Shown here one piece after another: positions 17,698-26,621 of a DNA stretch of 64,000 bases. Source of the stretch: JBJXGE01 sp046154185 (GTDB lineage Bacteria; Planctomycetota; UBA8108; UBA1146; JAJFFE01); contig JBJXGE010000032.1 in the NCBI GenBank assembly GCA_046154185.1, forward strand, positions 124,001 to 188,000, in the 5' to 3' direction. The notes under the pieces are model-generated. The model was not told the DNA's origin and ran no database searches. It saw nothing but the letters and a program-made list of their open reading frames with translations. The translations under genes were made by a program, and so were the position numbers. The stretch's first letter is position 1; each line of letters opens with the position of its first letter.

Positions 17698-18303
17698 CTA
17701 GAAACCAACCGCGCGATGCGAAGTTGGCTCGAATTGAGCGAGCTGCGCCAACTGGAATTGCGTCGTGACGCAAAGGTGCCCGTTCACGTAGGCCTGACCG
17801 GAAACACGGCGTTCAGCCGAGACGTCCCCGGTCGCGACAACGTGCGGGATTGTGTCGAGCAGTTGCACGCTGAGCACGAGCTGCCCCACTTCCGTGATCT
17901 CGCGCGCCACGTCGAAGCTCTCCACACTCGCGAGCAACCACTGCCGTAGTCGAGGGCGCCGAGCAATCGGCTGCGCCGCGCTTTCATAGTCGAGCACGAC
18001 CCCAGCGAGTTGCGCCAATGCCTCGAGCGCAAACGTCGACGGAAATACGAAACCGTGGCGGCGCTTGGCTAGCCCGCTCTCGTTGCCGGTCAGTGACTTA
18101 ATCCCGACGCCGCTCTGCCCGGGAATCAACGTGAGCACACGATCGAGCAAGAGTTGCGGCTTGCGATGCGAGAGTATCCCTTGAATTTCTTCGTTCTCGA
18201 GTTGCAGCGCACCGCCGTGTAATGCACGCCGCAACGCGTCGACGCCGTTTGTCGACGGCTCCGACGGATGACCTCCGGTCTCGACGCTTGGCAATGAAAT
18301 CAA
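17698..18303 (-). CDS. FabZ-like hotdog-fold protein with altered active site
   Basis: Resembles (3R)-hydroxyacyl-ACP dehydratases, 201 aa. LSHRKPQLLLDRVLTLIPGQ corresponds to the FabZ segment LPHRYPFLLVDRV, and FALEALAQLAGVVLDYES to the helix carrying the catalytic Glu. The FabZ GHFPG.PVMPG stretch with the catalytic His is shortened here to HGFVFPST, so the His is about three residues out of register. It may be a divergent dehydratase, a thioesterase-like hotdog protein, or inactive. It follows the FHA-protease gene by 9 bp in the same operon. Confidence 0.7.
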   Translation of the reverse strand: MISLPSVETGGHPSEPSTNGVDALRRALHGGALQLENEEIQGILSHRKPQLLLDRVLTLIPGQSGVGIKSLTGNESGLAKRRHGFVFPSTFALEALAQLAGVVLDYESAAQPIARRPRLRQWLLASVESFDVAREITEVGQLVLSVQLLDTIPHVVATGDVSAERRVSGQAYVNGHLCVTTQFQLAQLAQFEPTSHRAVGF

Positions 18304-18312
18304 TGACGCCTC

Positions 18313-19758
18313 TTACTTCTGCGTACGCGCTGGCGGCCAACAAAACTTGGCATCCGCGATCGGAATGACGAAGCTGATGTCCTGGACGGAGCGCCCGGTC
18401 GTCTGATCGACATACACGCCCCGCGCGATGCCGATGATGCGACCCGCTCGATTCAAAACGGGTCCGCCGCTACCGCCCGGATGAAGTCGAGCGCTCGTCT
18501 CGATGAACCCCGTCACTTTGCGACTCACCACGCCCTCGGAAACGGCGGCGCGCACGCGGTCATCCTCTTGCGGAACTTCGCGACCGTAGCGAAACCCGAT
18601 GAGAAAAACCGGGTCGCCGTCGCTCGGTAACGGCTCGTTGAGCTGAAAGTCCACCACATGCGGCATGCGCGCGAATGGTTTGATTCGCAACAAAGCGAGA
18701 TCCGGTTCACCCGAAACGCCCTCGCGCACAATCTCAGCGCTATATTCACCGGCCGCGCCGGAAAATGAAATCACGACTTCGCGTTGTGCTACGGCCTCCA
18801 CTCCTTCGAGTGCCGGAAGTGCGAGTACGTGTGTATTCGTCAGTATCCAGCCCTCCTCCGAAACGCAGAAGCCGGAACCACTATTGGATTGCTCCACGAC
18901 GCGCCCGCGCTGCTCATAGTTGTAATCCGACGCCCCCTGAACATAGAGCTTGGCACTGTTCTGGGGATGGCGATACGTTGCGACGCACTCAACGAGCACC
19001 ACGGCGGCGAGCACCGCTTGCATCGGCGAATCGGCCTGCGGACTCTGTCCAACAGTCGACGGCGGGATCTTGCCGAGTGGGGGCGCATACTCGGCGAGTC
19101 GGCGTTGGTGATCGGTCAGTTCGCGCTTCAACCGGTCTATCTCGGCGACCGACGTGCTACCTCGCGCTTCAATCGCTGCGAGCTGCGCCGCCAACTTGTC
19201 GCATTGCAATTCGAGTCGCCGCCGACTTTCTACGTCTTCGTCGTGTTTTCGCACCCAGTAATTGCCGCCGAAAAAGAGTCCGAGCACGAGCGTCGCGACG
19301 ACTCCGATCACCCACCAAGCCATCGACGGCGAGGCGCGGCGCGGCGCGGCGGCGGGCGAAACGGTGAACTCTGGCTCGCGCGGCGCGAGCGTCGCCATCT
19401 CCAGGACCGTCGACTTCAGTCGCGCTTCGGCGCCCGCGCTGCGATCGACCACGAGAAAACGCGGACCAAAGCTGCCCAGTTGAATCAACTGTCCTGGCAA
19501 CAGGTTGCTCAACGAACTCGCCGGCTTGCCGTTGATCAAAGTGCCGTTTTTTGAGCCAAGGTCTTCGATAACCAGGCCGCCGTCCGCTAGCCGGACGCGC
19601 GCGTGAAACGATGAAACGTGCGGGAACTCGATGCCGGAGATGACCACGCCGTTATCCGGGCTGCGGCCGATCGTCACACCGAGTTCGGTGACGTCGATCG
19701 CTCCCAGGCCGGGAACATTCAGCGGCTGAAGTTGCAGAGCCTTCGTTGCCGATGCCAT
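18313..19758 (-). CDS. FHA-domain, membrane-anchored trypsin-like serine protease
   Basis: Transmembrane protein of 481 aa. An N-terminal cytosolic FHA domain (VTIGRSPDNGVVISGIEFPH, then SFHARV and GSKNGTLINGKPA) would bind phosphothreonine peptides. A single membrane segment (MAWWVIGVVATLVLGLFFGG) and a coiled coil follow, then a trypsin-like protease with His in ILTNTHVLAL, Asp in EPDLALLRIKPF and the nucleophile in HPGGSGGPVLNRAG (Ser430). The sequence would place FHA inside and protease outside the membrane, which suggests phosphorylation-regulated envelope proteolysis (inference). ATG 19758 was chosen, since the upstream extension to 19827 has no FHA-related sequence. Confidence 0.9.
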   Translation of the reverse strand: MASATKALQLQPLNVPGLGAIDVTELGVTIGRSPDNGVVISGIEFPHVSSFHARVRLADGGLVIEDLGSKNGTLINGKPASSLSNLLPGQLIQLGSFGPRFLVVDRSAGAEARLKSTVLEMATLAPREPEFTVSPAAAPRRASPSMAWWVIGVVATLVLGLFFGGNYWVRKHDEDVESRRRLELQCDKLAAQLAAIEARGSTSVAEIDRLKRELTDHQRRLAEYAPPLGKIPPSTVGQSPQADSPMQAVLAAVVLVECVATYRHPQNSAKLYVQGASDYNYEQRGRVVEQSNSGSGFCVSEEGWILTNTHVLALPALEGVEAVAQREVVISFSGAAGEYSAEIVREGVSGEPDLALLRIKPFARMPHVVDFQLNEPLPSDGDPVFLIGFRYGREVPQEDDRVRAAVSEGVVSRKVTGFIETSARLHPGGSGGPVLNRAGRIIGIARGVYVDQTTGRSVQDISFVIPIADAKFCWPPARTQK

Positions 19759-19971
19759 TGACCCAAGGATATTCGAGTTACTTAAGTTCGGCCAGCCCCC
19801 GGGAAACCTCGCCCCGAGTCGCATCAATCGGTAGAAAGAACTTCGCGCCCGGTGCGTGCGCGAAAAAACTCAGAATGCCGATTGACAGTCGTCCGCGATC
19901 CGACGGATGCTCACTGAGTCGCGACGCCGACCACCGGTTACGTAAGCCGCTCGTACCAATCGAGGCCATTC

Positions 19972-21615
19972 ATGACCCGCGAAACACTGCCCGTAGACAT
20001 CCTGTTTGTCGGCGCCGGTCCGGCAAATCTTGCCGCCGCGTATCACCTCGCCCGTTCGCTCAAAGAGCGCGGTGGCGCGGCGGAAGTTTCGATTGCCGTC
20101 ATCGAAAAGGGTCAAACGGTTGGCGCGCACATTCTGTCGGGCGCGATCATCGATCCGCGCGCGCTGAACGAGTTATTTCCGGCGGGCTTCGAGTCGGCGG
20201 GCTGTCCCGTGGAAGCGAAGGTCGCCCAAGAAGCGGTTTATCACTTTACCGCGAGCCGCGCACTGCGCAGTCCGTTGATTCCACCGCCCCTCAAGAATCA
20301 CGGCAATTACATCGTGACACTTTCGGAAGTCGTTGCCTGGCTCAAGGCGAAAGTCGAAGAGCTCGACGTGATGGTGTTCGAAGGATTCCCCGGCAACGAG
20401 TTCCTGTGGGAAGACGGCAAAATCTGCGGCGTTCGGACGATGGACAAAGGACTCGATCGCGACGGCAAACCGGGGCCGGCCTATGAAGCCGGCGCAGACA
20501 TCACCGCGCGCTGTGTCGTGCTCGGCGAGGGATGCCGAGGTTCACTCACAAAGCAACTGGTCGCGAAGCTCGGTCTCGATGGCGAAAACCCGCAGGTCTA
20601 TGGCACCGGCTGCAAGGAAGTCTGGCGTTTGCCGCCTGGACGGTTTCCGGCCGGCAAAGTCGTGCACACGGCCGGTTGGCCGCTGCGCAATTCGCAGTAC
20701 GGCGGCTCGTGGATCTACGGACTCGCGGGCGATCGCGTGTCGATCGGCTTCGTCACGGCACTCGACGGCGGCGATCCGTGGCTCGATCCCTGGGAGACGT
20801 TTCAACGTTGGAAGAGTCATCGCTTCGTGCGCGAACTCCTCGCGGGCGGCGAACTCCTCAAGGCCGGTGCGAAGACCGTGCCCGAGGGCGGCTATTGGTC
20901 ACGCCCCAAAAGCTACGGCGATCACTTTCTCATCGTGGGCGACGGCGCGTCGCTCCTCAACATCAGCCGACTCAAGGGCGTGCACACCGCGATGAAGAGC
21001 GGCCTACTCGCCGCCGAGACTTTGCTCGATGCGATCGCGGCGGACGATTTTTCGGCGGCAAAACTCGCCGACTACGAGCGCCGATTTCAGGAGAGTTGGC
21101 TGCGCACCGAGCTCTACAAAGTGCGGAATTTTCGCCAAGAGTTTAAGTCGGGATTCTTCCTCGGCGCCGCGAAGGCCGGCATCAAGTACTTGTTCGGCGG
21201 CGCCGGCAAGGCGCGCATCCCCATCGAAGCCGACTACCATGAAATGAAGAAGCGCGACCGTGCTGCGCCGCGTCCCGCGCCGCTCAACTTCGACGGCAAG
21301 TATCTGCTCGACAAAGTCACGCACGTCTTTCACGCCGGGGCCATGCACGGTGAGCACCAGCCGTCGCACTTAAAAGTCGCGGACCTCGATATCTGCCGGA
21401 CCCGCTGCGCGGAAGAATACGGCAATCCCTGCCAAAACTTTTGCCCAGCGAACGTGTACGAGATGGTCGACGACGCGGAGCGCGGCGGCAAGCGCCTCCA
21501 CATCAATCACTCGAATTGCGTGCACTGTAAGACCTGCGACATCTTAGATCCTTACGCGATCATCACATGGACCGTGCCGAGCGACGCGGGCGGACCGAAG
21601 TATCAGGGGCTGTAA
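19972..21615 (+). CDS. Electron transfer flavoprotein-ubiquinone oxidoreductase
   Basis: Membrane-associated FAD/4Fe-4S enzyme that transfers electrons from ETF, reduced by acyl-CoA dehydrogenases, to the quinone pool. Of its 547 aa the N-terminus holds the FAD-binding Rossmann motif DILFVGAGPANLAAAYHLAR. The centre contains the ETF-QO signature region YGGSWIYGLAGDRVSIGFVT and DGASLLNISRLKGVHTAMKS. The C-terminus has a ferredoxin-like cluster domain: cysteines in CRTRCAEEYGNPCQNFCPAN and HSNCVHCKTCDILDP. Its role fits the many acyl-CoA dehydrogenases in the window. Length is typical. It is divergent from the FHA protease. Confidence 0.95.
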   Translation: MTRETLPVDILFVGAGPANLAAAYHLARSLKERGGAAEVSIAVIEKGQTVGAHILSGAIIDPRALNELFPAGFESAGCPVEAKVAQEAVYHFTASRALRSPLIPPPLKNHGNYIVTLSEVVAWLKAKVEELDVMVFEGFPGNEFLWEDGKICGVRTMDKGLDRDGKPGPAYEAGADITARCVVLGEGCRGSLTKQLVAKLGLDGENPQVYGTGCKEVWRLPPGRFPAGKVVHTAGWPLRNSQYGGSWIYGLAGDRVSIGFVTALDGGDPWLDPWETFQRWKSHRFVRELLAGGELLKAGAKTVPEGGYWSRPKSYGDHFLIVGDGASLLNISRLKGVHTAMKSGLLAAETLLDAIAADDFSAAKLADYERRFQESWLRTELYKVRNFRQEFKSGFFLGAAKAGIKYLFGGAGKARIPIEADYHEMKKRDRAAPRPAPLNFDGKYLLDKVTHVFHAGAMHGEHQPSHLKVADLDICRTRCAEEYGNPCQNFCPANVYEMVDDAERGGKRLHINHSNCVHCKTCDILDPYAIITWTVPSDAGGPKYQGL

Positions 21616-21639
21616 TCCCGTCGTCGCCAGAGACGCGCA

Positions 21640-22989
21640 TTAACGCTCGAAGTAAAAGCGATGCAGCGCCGTGACGACCGGAACGACGCGCTCTTCCGGC
21701 ATCAGCAGCGAGAGGTTCGTGCCCGTGGCGCCGTAGCTGATCATCTCGATGGCGCCGCCGATTTCCGCGATCGTGTGCAAGACTTCGCCGAAGACCTTTT
21801 GGTTTTCGGCGAGTCGCCCGCCGACGATGCTCACTTGTCCGCGACGATCGTTGACCTCGACCGACAAGAACGTCCGCAACTCTTCGATCGAGGGCTGGAG
21901 TCGCGCCATGCTTTCCTCCGTTGTCAACGACACGGAGACTTCGCTCGTCGAAATCATGTCGATCGAAACGGCGTGGCGATCGAACACACTCGCAATGCGC
22001 GCGATGAAACCGTGCCGCGCCACCATGCGCGGACTGATGATCGTGACGACGCGCACGCCGAGCTTGTGAGCGATCGCGCGGATGCGATGCGGCGGTGTCT
22101 CGTCGCCCGGAACATCGCCCAGAATATATGTCCCGGGTCGGTCAGGCGCTTTGCTGTTGAGGACGCGCACCGGGATGTTGCCTTCGAGTGCCGGCGTGAT
22201 CGTTTGCGGATGCAAAACCTTGGCGCCGGAAAATGCCAGCTCGCTCGCTTCGCGAAACGACATGCGCTCGATGAGCCGCGCGCGCGGAATGATCCGCGGA
22301 TCGGCGGTCAGAATTCCATCGACGTCGGTCCATATCTGCAACTCTTCGGCATTCACGGCGCGCGCAAAGATGCTCGCCGAGTAGTCGCTGCCGCCGCGCC
22401 CGAGCGTCGTGGCCTCGCCCGTCGCCGTGCGCCCGGCGAAACCCGTGACCACCGCCAAGTGCTCGTCCGTCTCGGCGAGCGTCGCGGGAATGCGTTGATA
22501 GGTTTCCGCGACCGGTCGCGCGCGACCGAAGCGATCGTCGGTCACGAGCCCGAGATCGCCAGCATGCCACGCGCGCGCGACGACACCGTTGCCGCTCAAA
22601 TGCGCGGCGAAGATCGGCGCGAGCAACAGCTCACCAGACGCGACAAACAAATCCGAAATGCGCGGCGTGACTTCCCGCAGCAATTCGATGCCGTGACAGA
22701 GATCGTGCAGCTCTTGAAAGCGCGCATCGAGCAAGTTCGTGGCGAGACCGAGGTCCGCCAAGATCGCACGGTGCCGAGCGACGAGGAGCTTGAGACCCGC
22801 GTGCCACTCGCCGCGCGGCGCGGCTTCGAGGAGGCGCAGCAGCGCATCCGTGACACCGGACGCCGCCGAAACGACGACGAGCGGTCGACGCGGCAGCACG
22901 CGCAACACAATGGCGGCAGCCGCGCGGATCGCCGCCGCGCTCTCGACCGACGTTCCGCCGAACTTCATCACAATCCCGGGCAGTTGCAT
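21640..22989 (-). CDS. lysC: Aspartate kinase (monofunctional)
   Basis: Catalyses ATP-dependent phosphorylation of L-aspartate, the first step of Lys/Thr/Met synthesis. The 449-aa protein begins MQLPGIVMKFGGTSVESAAA (kinase KFGGTSV motif), has TLGRGGSDYSASIFARAVNA and the region EELQIWTDVDGILTADPR, and ends with two ACT domains (start near VRVVTIISPRMVARHGF) that normally mediate feedback inhibition. Its size and single-chain layout match E. coli LysC. The frame is open to 23067; ATG 22989 is closest to the conserved start. It converges with the ETF-QO gene, with only 24 bp between. Confidence 0.94.
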   Translation of the reverse strand: MQLPGIVMKFGGTSVESAAAIRAAAAIVLRVLPRRPLVVVSAASGVTDALLRLLEAAPRGEWHAGLKLLVARHRAILADLGLATNLLDARFQELHDLCHGIELLREVTPRISDLFVASGELLLAPIFAAHLSGNGVVARAWHAGDLGLVTDDRFGRARPVAETYQRIPATLAETDEHLAVVTGFAGRTATGEATTLGRGGSDYSASIFARAVNAEELQIWTDVDGILTADPRIIPRARLIERMSFREASELAFSGAKVLHPQTITPALEGNIPVRVLNSKAPDRPGTYILGDVPGDETPPHRIRAIAHKLGVRVVTIISPRMVARHGFIARIASVFDRHAVSIDMISTSEVSVSLTTEESMARLQPSIEELRTFLSVEVNDRRGQVSIVGGRLAENQKVFGEVLHTIAEIGGAIEMISYGATGTNLSLLMPEERVVPVVTALHRFYFER

Positions 22990-23146
22990 GCGCAGCGTCC
23001 TTACGTCATGACGAGGGTCGCGAATACGTCTTTCGACGCGTAAAGCGGGCCCCTCTATACCGTGCATGCGGCGCCTTGACCAGTGTCATTCGTGTTCCTA
23101 TCATCGCCACGGCTTTGCATGACCACCACTTAGCTGCCGGAGTTTC

Positions 23147-24406
23147 ATGTCCAACGTCCCGCCGAAAGCCGACTCGCCGCAGACCGCCGATCTGCGGCAC
23201 GCGGATCTGATCTACGATTGGAACGTGGTCCGCGATTTCGAGCCGCCGGCGCGCGGGATCGAATTCGATGACGAGACGCTGCGCGACGGATTGCAGTCGC
23301 CCTCGGTCACTGACCCGCCGATCGAGCGCAAAATCGAAATCCTCCATTTGATGGCGGCGGTCGGCATTCAATCCGTGAACGTCGGCCTTCCGGGCGCGGG
23401 ACCGCGCGCGGTGCGCGACGTGACGCGGCTCGTCGAGGAGATTCGCGACCAACGGCTCCCGCTGCAACCCAACTGCGCGGCTCGCACCCACGATAACGAT
23501 ATTCTGCCGGTCGCGGAGATCTCGCAGCGGACGGGCGTCGCGATCGAAACGGCGACCTTCATCGGCTCGAGCCCGATCCGCCAATACGCGGAAGACTGGA
23601 CGCTCGAGCGCATGCTCGAGCACACGATCCATGCGAGTAAGCTCTGTCAGAAACACCAGCTGCCGCAGATGTATGTGACCGAAGACACGACGCGCGCGCA
23701 TCCGAACACGTTGCGGCAGTTGTATCTGGCCGCGATCGAGCACGGCGCGCGCCGCATCGTCGTGTGCGACACCGTCGGTCACGCGACGCCGCTCGGCGTC
23801 CGCAATCTCATCCGCTTTATTCGCGAGCTCGTCGCCGAGAGTGGTGAAGACGTCAAGATCGACTGGCATGGGCACCGCGACCGTGGCCTCGACTTGAGTA
23901 ATGCGCTCGCGGCGATCGACGCGGGGGCGCATCGAATTCATGGCACGGCGCTCGGCGTCGGCGAACGCTGCGGCAACGCCGCGCTCGATCTTCTCCTCGT
24001 CAACTTGAAGCTGCTCGGCGCGATCACCAATGACCTGACGCGCTTACCCGATTACGTGCGCGCCGTGAGCGAATCCTTGCGCGTGCCCATTCCGCGCAAC
24101 TATCCGGTGTTCGGCACCGACGCATTCGAGACCGCGACCGGCGTGCACGCCGCCGCCGTCATCAAAGCTTTCAAGAAGAAAGACGTGTGGCTCGCCAATC
24201 GCGTTTATTCCGGCGTGCCCGCCGATGAATTCGGCCTCGAACAAAAAATCAGCATCGGGCCCATGAGCGGCCGCTCCAATGTGATCTTCTGGCTCGAAAA
24301 GCGCGGACTCCGCGCGGACGAAGCCCTCGTGACGAAGATTTTCGACCGCGCCAAGCAGAGTGACCGACTGCTCACGGATGCGGAGCTAAACGCGCTCGTG
24401 AAGTGA
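23147..24406 (+). CDS. 2-isopropylmalate/homocitrate synthase-family acyltransferase without regulatory domain
   Basis: TIM-barrel Claisen condensing enzyme of the HMGL-like family that condenses acetyl-CoA with a 2-oxo acid. The 419-aa sequence has the metal/substrate motif DDETLRDGLQSPSV, IDWHGHRDRGLDLSNALAAI with the metal-binding His pair, and HGTALGVGERCGNAALDLLL. The C-terminal LeuA allosteric (leucine-binding) domain is missing; the protein ends after a short helical segment. 2-isopropylmalate synthase is most likely because a leuB gene lies about 1 kb away, but homocitrate or citramalate synthase cannot be excluded. ATG 23147 is preceded by a GGAG element. Confidence 0.85.
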   Translation: MSNVPPKADSPQTADLRHADLIYDWNVVRDFEPPARGIEFDDETLRDGLQSPSVTDPPIERKIEILHLMAAVGIQSVNVGLPGAGPRAVRDVTRLVEEIRDQRLPLQPNCAARTHDNDILPVAEISQRTGVAIETATFIGSSPIRQYAEDWTLERMLEHTIHASKLCQKHQLPQMYVTEDTTRAHPNTLRQLYLAAIEHGARRIVVCDTVGHATPLGVRNLIRFIRELVAESGEDVKIDWHGHRDRGLDLSNALAAIDAGAHRIHGTALGVGERCGNAALDLLLVNLKLLGAITNDLTRLPDYVRAVSESLRVPIPRNYPVFGTDAFETATGVHAAAVIKAFKKKDVWLANRVYSGVPADEFGLEQKISIGPMSGRSNVIFWLEKRGLRADEALVTKIFDRAKQSDRLLTDAELNALVK

Positions 24407-24484
24407 CAAACCTGCACGCGGTACTCACTGTGCGCCGCATGATATTGTCAGTTCGCGTGCAAGGCGCGCGCACTCTTTTTTGAG

Positions 24485-25480
24485 CTACATCGTGACCAGC
24501 GCCTCCAGCACACCGAGTTCTTCGGCCGCGACGACTCGCGCTCCTGGCGCGGCCTGCTTGTATCGCACGTAGCCGAGTGCGACCGGTCTGCCATCCACAG
24601 GTGAGATTGCGGAGGAGGTGATGTGGCCGATCTCCGACGCGTCGTCGCCGGTCGCGCGGATGACGGTCCCTGGCACGGGCGGCGCGCCGGTCTCAAAGCG
24701 GATGCGGCAGAGGATGCGGTTCACGTGACCATAGGTCTTGAGACGCGCGACAATTTCTTGTCCGACGTAGCACTTGTGATAGGTGAGAGTCCCCTCGTAG
24801 CCGGCTTCAGGGGGCAGGTTTTGATCCGTCGCATCGACACCGAAGCGCGGGAGGCCGGCTTCAATGCGGAGCGCGTCTGCCGCGTGGTCATCGATCGCAA
24901 CAATGCCGGCGGCGGTGAGGCGAGCGCGGAGCGCCGCGATTTGCGCGCGCGCGACGAGCAGATCGAAACCACCGCGCGGGCCGCGCGTGGTTCGCACGAT
25001 CAGTAGCACCGAGGAATTCGCCGCGGGTTGCACGCACTGTCGCTCGAGGGCCGGCAACTCGTCGACTGCGACCGCATCGCCAAGCGCCGACGCGAGGGCG
25101 CGCGGCGCATCCGCACCTTGCACCGAAAGCCACGCAAGCTCGCCGCGCACGGATTCGATTGCCACATCTTCTCTTATCACGCGGCTCGCGAGCGCGTCGA
25201 TAAGGACGGCTTCGGACGCGGACTCGACCGCGATCAGCAGCGTGCCGGCGCCGCACTTCGGCCACGCGGGATCGGACTCGAAGAGTGTGTAGACCGCGCG
25301 GAGCTTGCCCTTACTCGAAAGGAGCGCGCTCCACAGGCCGCGGTGCGGATTGAGTTGCTTGAGATCCGCGGATGCCATGCGCTCGAGATAACTGCGCGCA
25401 TCCGCGCCGCTCACGAGCACCGTACCGATGGATTGATCGAGATCGATGAGCGCCGCGCTCTCGACGCCGACTGTTGTCAT
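24485..25480 (-). CDS. ygfZ: YgfZ/CAF17-like folate-binding protein
   Basis: GcvT-related, folate-binding protein that supports iron-sulfur cluster assembly or repair. The 331-aa sequence shows the glycine-cleavage T fold start (ALIDLDQSIGTVLVSGADAR) and the family signature TYHKCYVGQEIVARLKTYGH with the conserved KCYxGQE cysteine. The ATP- or lipoate-related residues of true GcvT are absent, and the length matches YgfZ/CAF17. It is followed on the same strand by no close gene. It lies 36 bp downstream of leuB and may be co-transcribed with it. Confidence 0.88.
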   Translation of the reverse strand: MTTVGVESAALIDLDQSIGTVLVSGADARSYLERMASADLKQLNPHRGLWSALLSSKGKLRAVYTLFESDPAWPKCGAGTLLIAVESASEAVLIDALASRVIREDVAIESVRGELAWLSVQGADAPRALASALGDAVAVDELPALERQCVQPAANSSVLLIVRTTRGPRGGFDLLVARAQIAALRARLTAAGIVAIDDHAADALRIEAGLPRFGVDATDQNLPPEAGYEGTLTYHKCYVGQEIVARLKTYGHVNRILCRIRFETGAPPVPGTVIRATGDDASEIGHITSSAISPVDGRPVALGYVRYKQAAPGARVVAAEELGVLEALVTM

Positions 25481-25516
25481 ACTCGCTTCGCCGTGCTCTC
25501 GCGCATCGACGGACGC

Positions 25517-26581
25517 TTACTGAGACTTGAGCTGCGACGCGATCATGTCGCCAAACACATCGCACGGGATGCCGTTGCGCGCGTCGAACGAGCTGATGCG
25601 ATCTTGCTCGAGCAGGCTGCGCACGGCGGATTCGATCGCGAGCGCCGCCTTGGGCTCGCCCAAGTATTCGAGCATCATTTGTACCGCGCAAATCGCCGCC
25701 ACCGGACACGCCGTGTTCTGTCCCTTGTACTTCGGCGCCGAACCATGAATCGGCTCGAACAACGAAACGCGTCCGGGATGTATGTTGCCGCTCGCCGCGA
25801 CGCCCATGCCGCCCTGCAGCATGGCGCCGAGATCCGTGATGATGTCGCCGAACAAATTCGTGGTGACAATCGTGTCGAATGCCTCCGGGCTCTTCACCAT
25901 CCACATACACGCCGCATCGACGTAGGCGTGATCCTGCTGCACGTCGGGATACTCGCGCCCGACTTCCGCGAACGTGCGCGTCCAAATGTCTTGCGCCCGA
26001 ATCGCGTTCGCCTTATCGACGAGCGTGAGCTTCTTGCGTTGGTTCCGCAGTCGACACTGATCGTACGCATAACGGATCACGCGCTCGACGCCCTTCCGCG
26101 TGTAGATCATCTCTTGCAGCGCGACCTCGTCGGGCGTGCCCTTCTTGAACTGTCCGCCGATGCCGGCGTAAGCGTCTTCGGTGTTCTCACGAATCACCAA
26201 CATGTCGATGTCTTGCGGGCTTTTGTTCTTGAGCGGACACACGCGCTCGGCGAGTAACTTGATCGGCCGCAAATTGACGTAGAGATCGAGCTTGAAACGC
26301 AGGCCCGAGATCACGGCGCGCTCCACCAATCCCACTTCGACGCGCGGGTCGCCGATCGCGCCGAGCAGAATCGCGTCGAAGCTCTTCATTTCTTCGATCA
26401 CGCTTTCCGGCATGAGCTCGCCGGTCGCTAAATAGTGCTCGGATCCGTGCGGAAAATCCTTCGTTTGATAACGAAAGCCGTACTTGCTCGCGGCCACCGC
26501 CAGGATCTTGAGCGCCTCGCGCATTACTTCCGGCCCGATGCCATCGCCCGCGAAAACCGCGATGCGAAAACTCTTCGTCAT
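25517..26581 (-). CDS. leuB: 3-isopropylmalate dehydrogenase
   Basis: NAD-dependent oxidative decarboxylation of 3-isopropylmalate in leucine synthesis. The 354-aa protein has FAGDGIGPEVMREALKIL at the N-terminus, the substrate loop GLRFKLDLYVNLRPIKLL (Arg residues that bind malate), VIRENTEDAYAG, and the metal-binding region TNLFGDIITDLGAMLQGGMG followed by FEPIHGSAPKYKGQN. The loop sequence is close to the LeuB of actinobacteria-like type rather than isocitrate dehydrogenase. It lies in a run of minus-strand genes with thiolase upstream (40 bp gap) and the YgfZ-like gene downstream. Confidence 0.9.
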   Translation of the reverse strand: MTKSFRIAVFAGDGIGPEVMREALKILAVAASKYGFRYQTKDFPHGSEHYLATGELMPESVIEEMKSFDAILLGAIGDPRVEVGLVERAVISGLRFKLDLYVNLRPIKLLAERVCPLKNKSPQDIDMLVIRENTEDAYAGIGGQFKKGTPDEVALQEMIYTRKGVERVIRYAYDQCRLRNQRKKLTLVDKANAIRAQDIWTRTFAEVGREYPDVQQDHAYVDAACMWMVKSPEAFDTIVTTNLFGDIITDLGAMLQGGMGVAASGNIHPGRVSLFEPIHGSAPKYKGQNTACPVAAICAVQMMLEYLGEPKAALAIESAVRSLLEQDRISSFDARNGIPCDVFGDMIASQLKSQ

Positions 26582-26621
26582 TTTGATTCCTCAGTGGATG
26601 GAGAACGAGCGTCGAGCGCTT

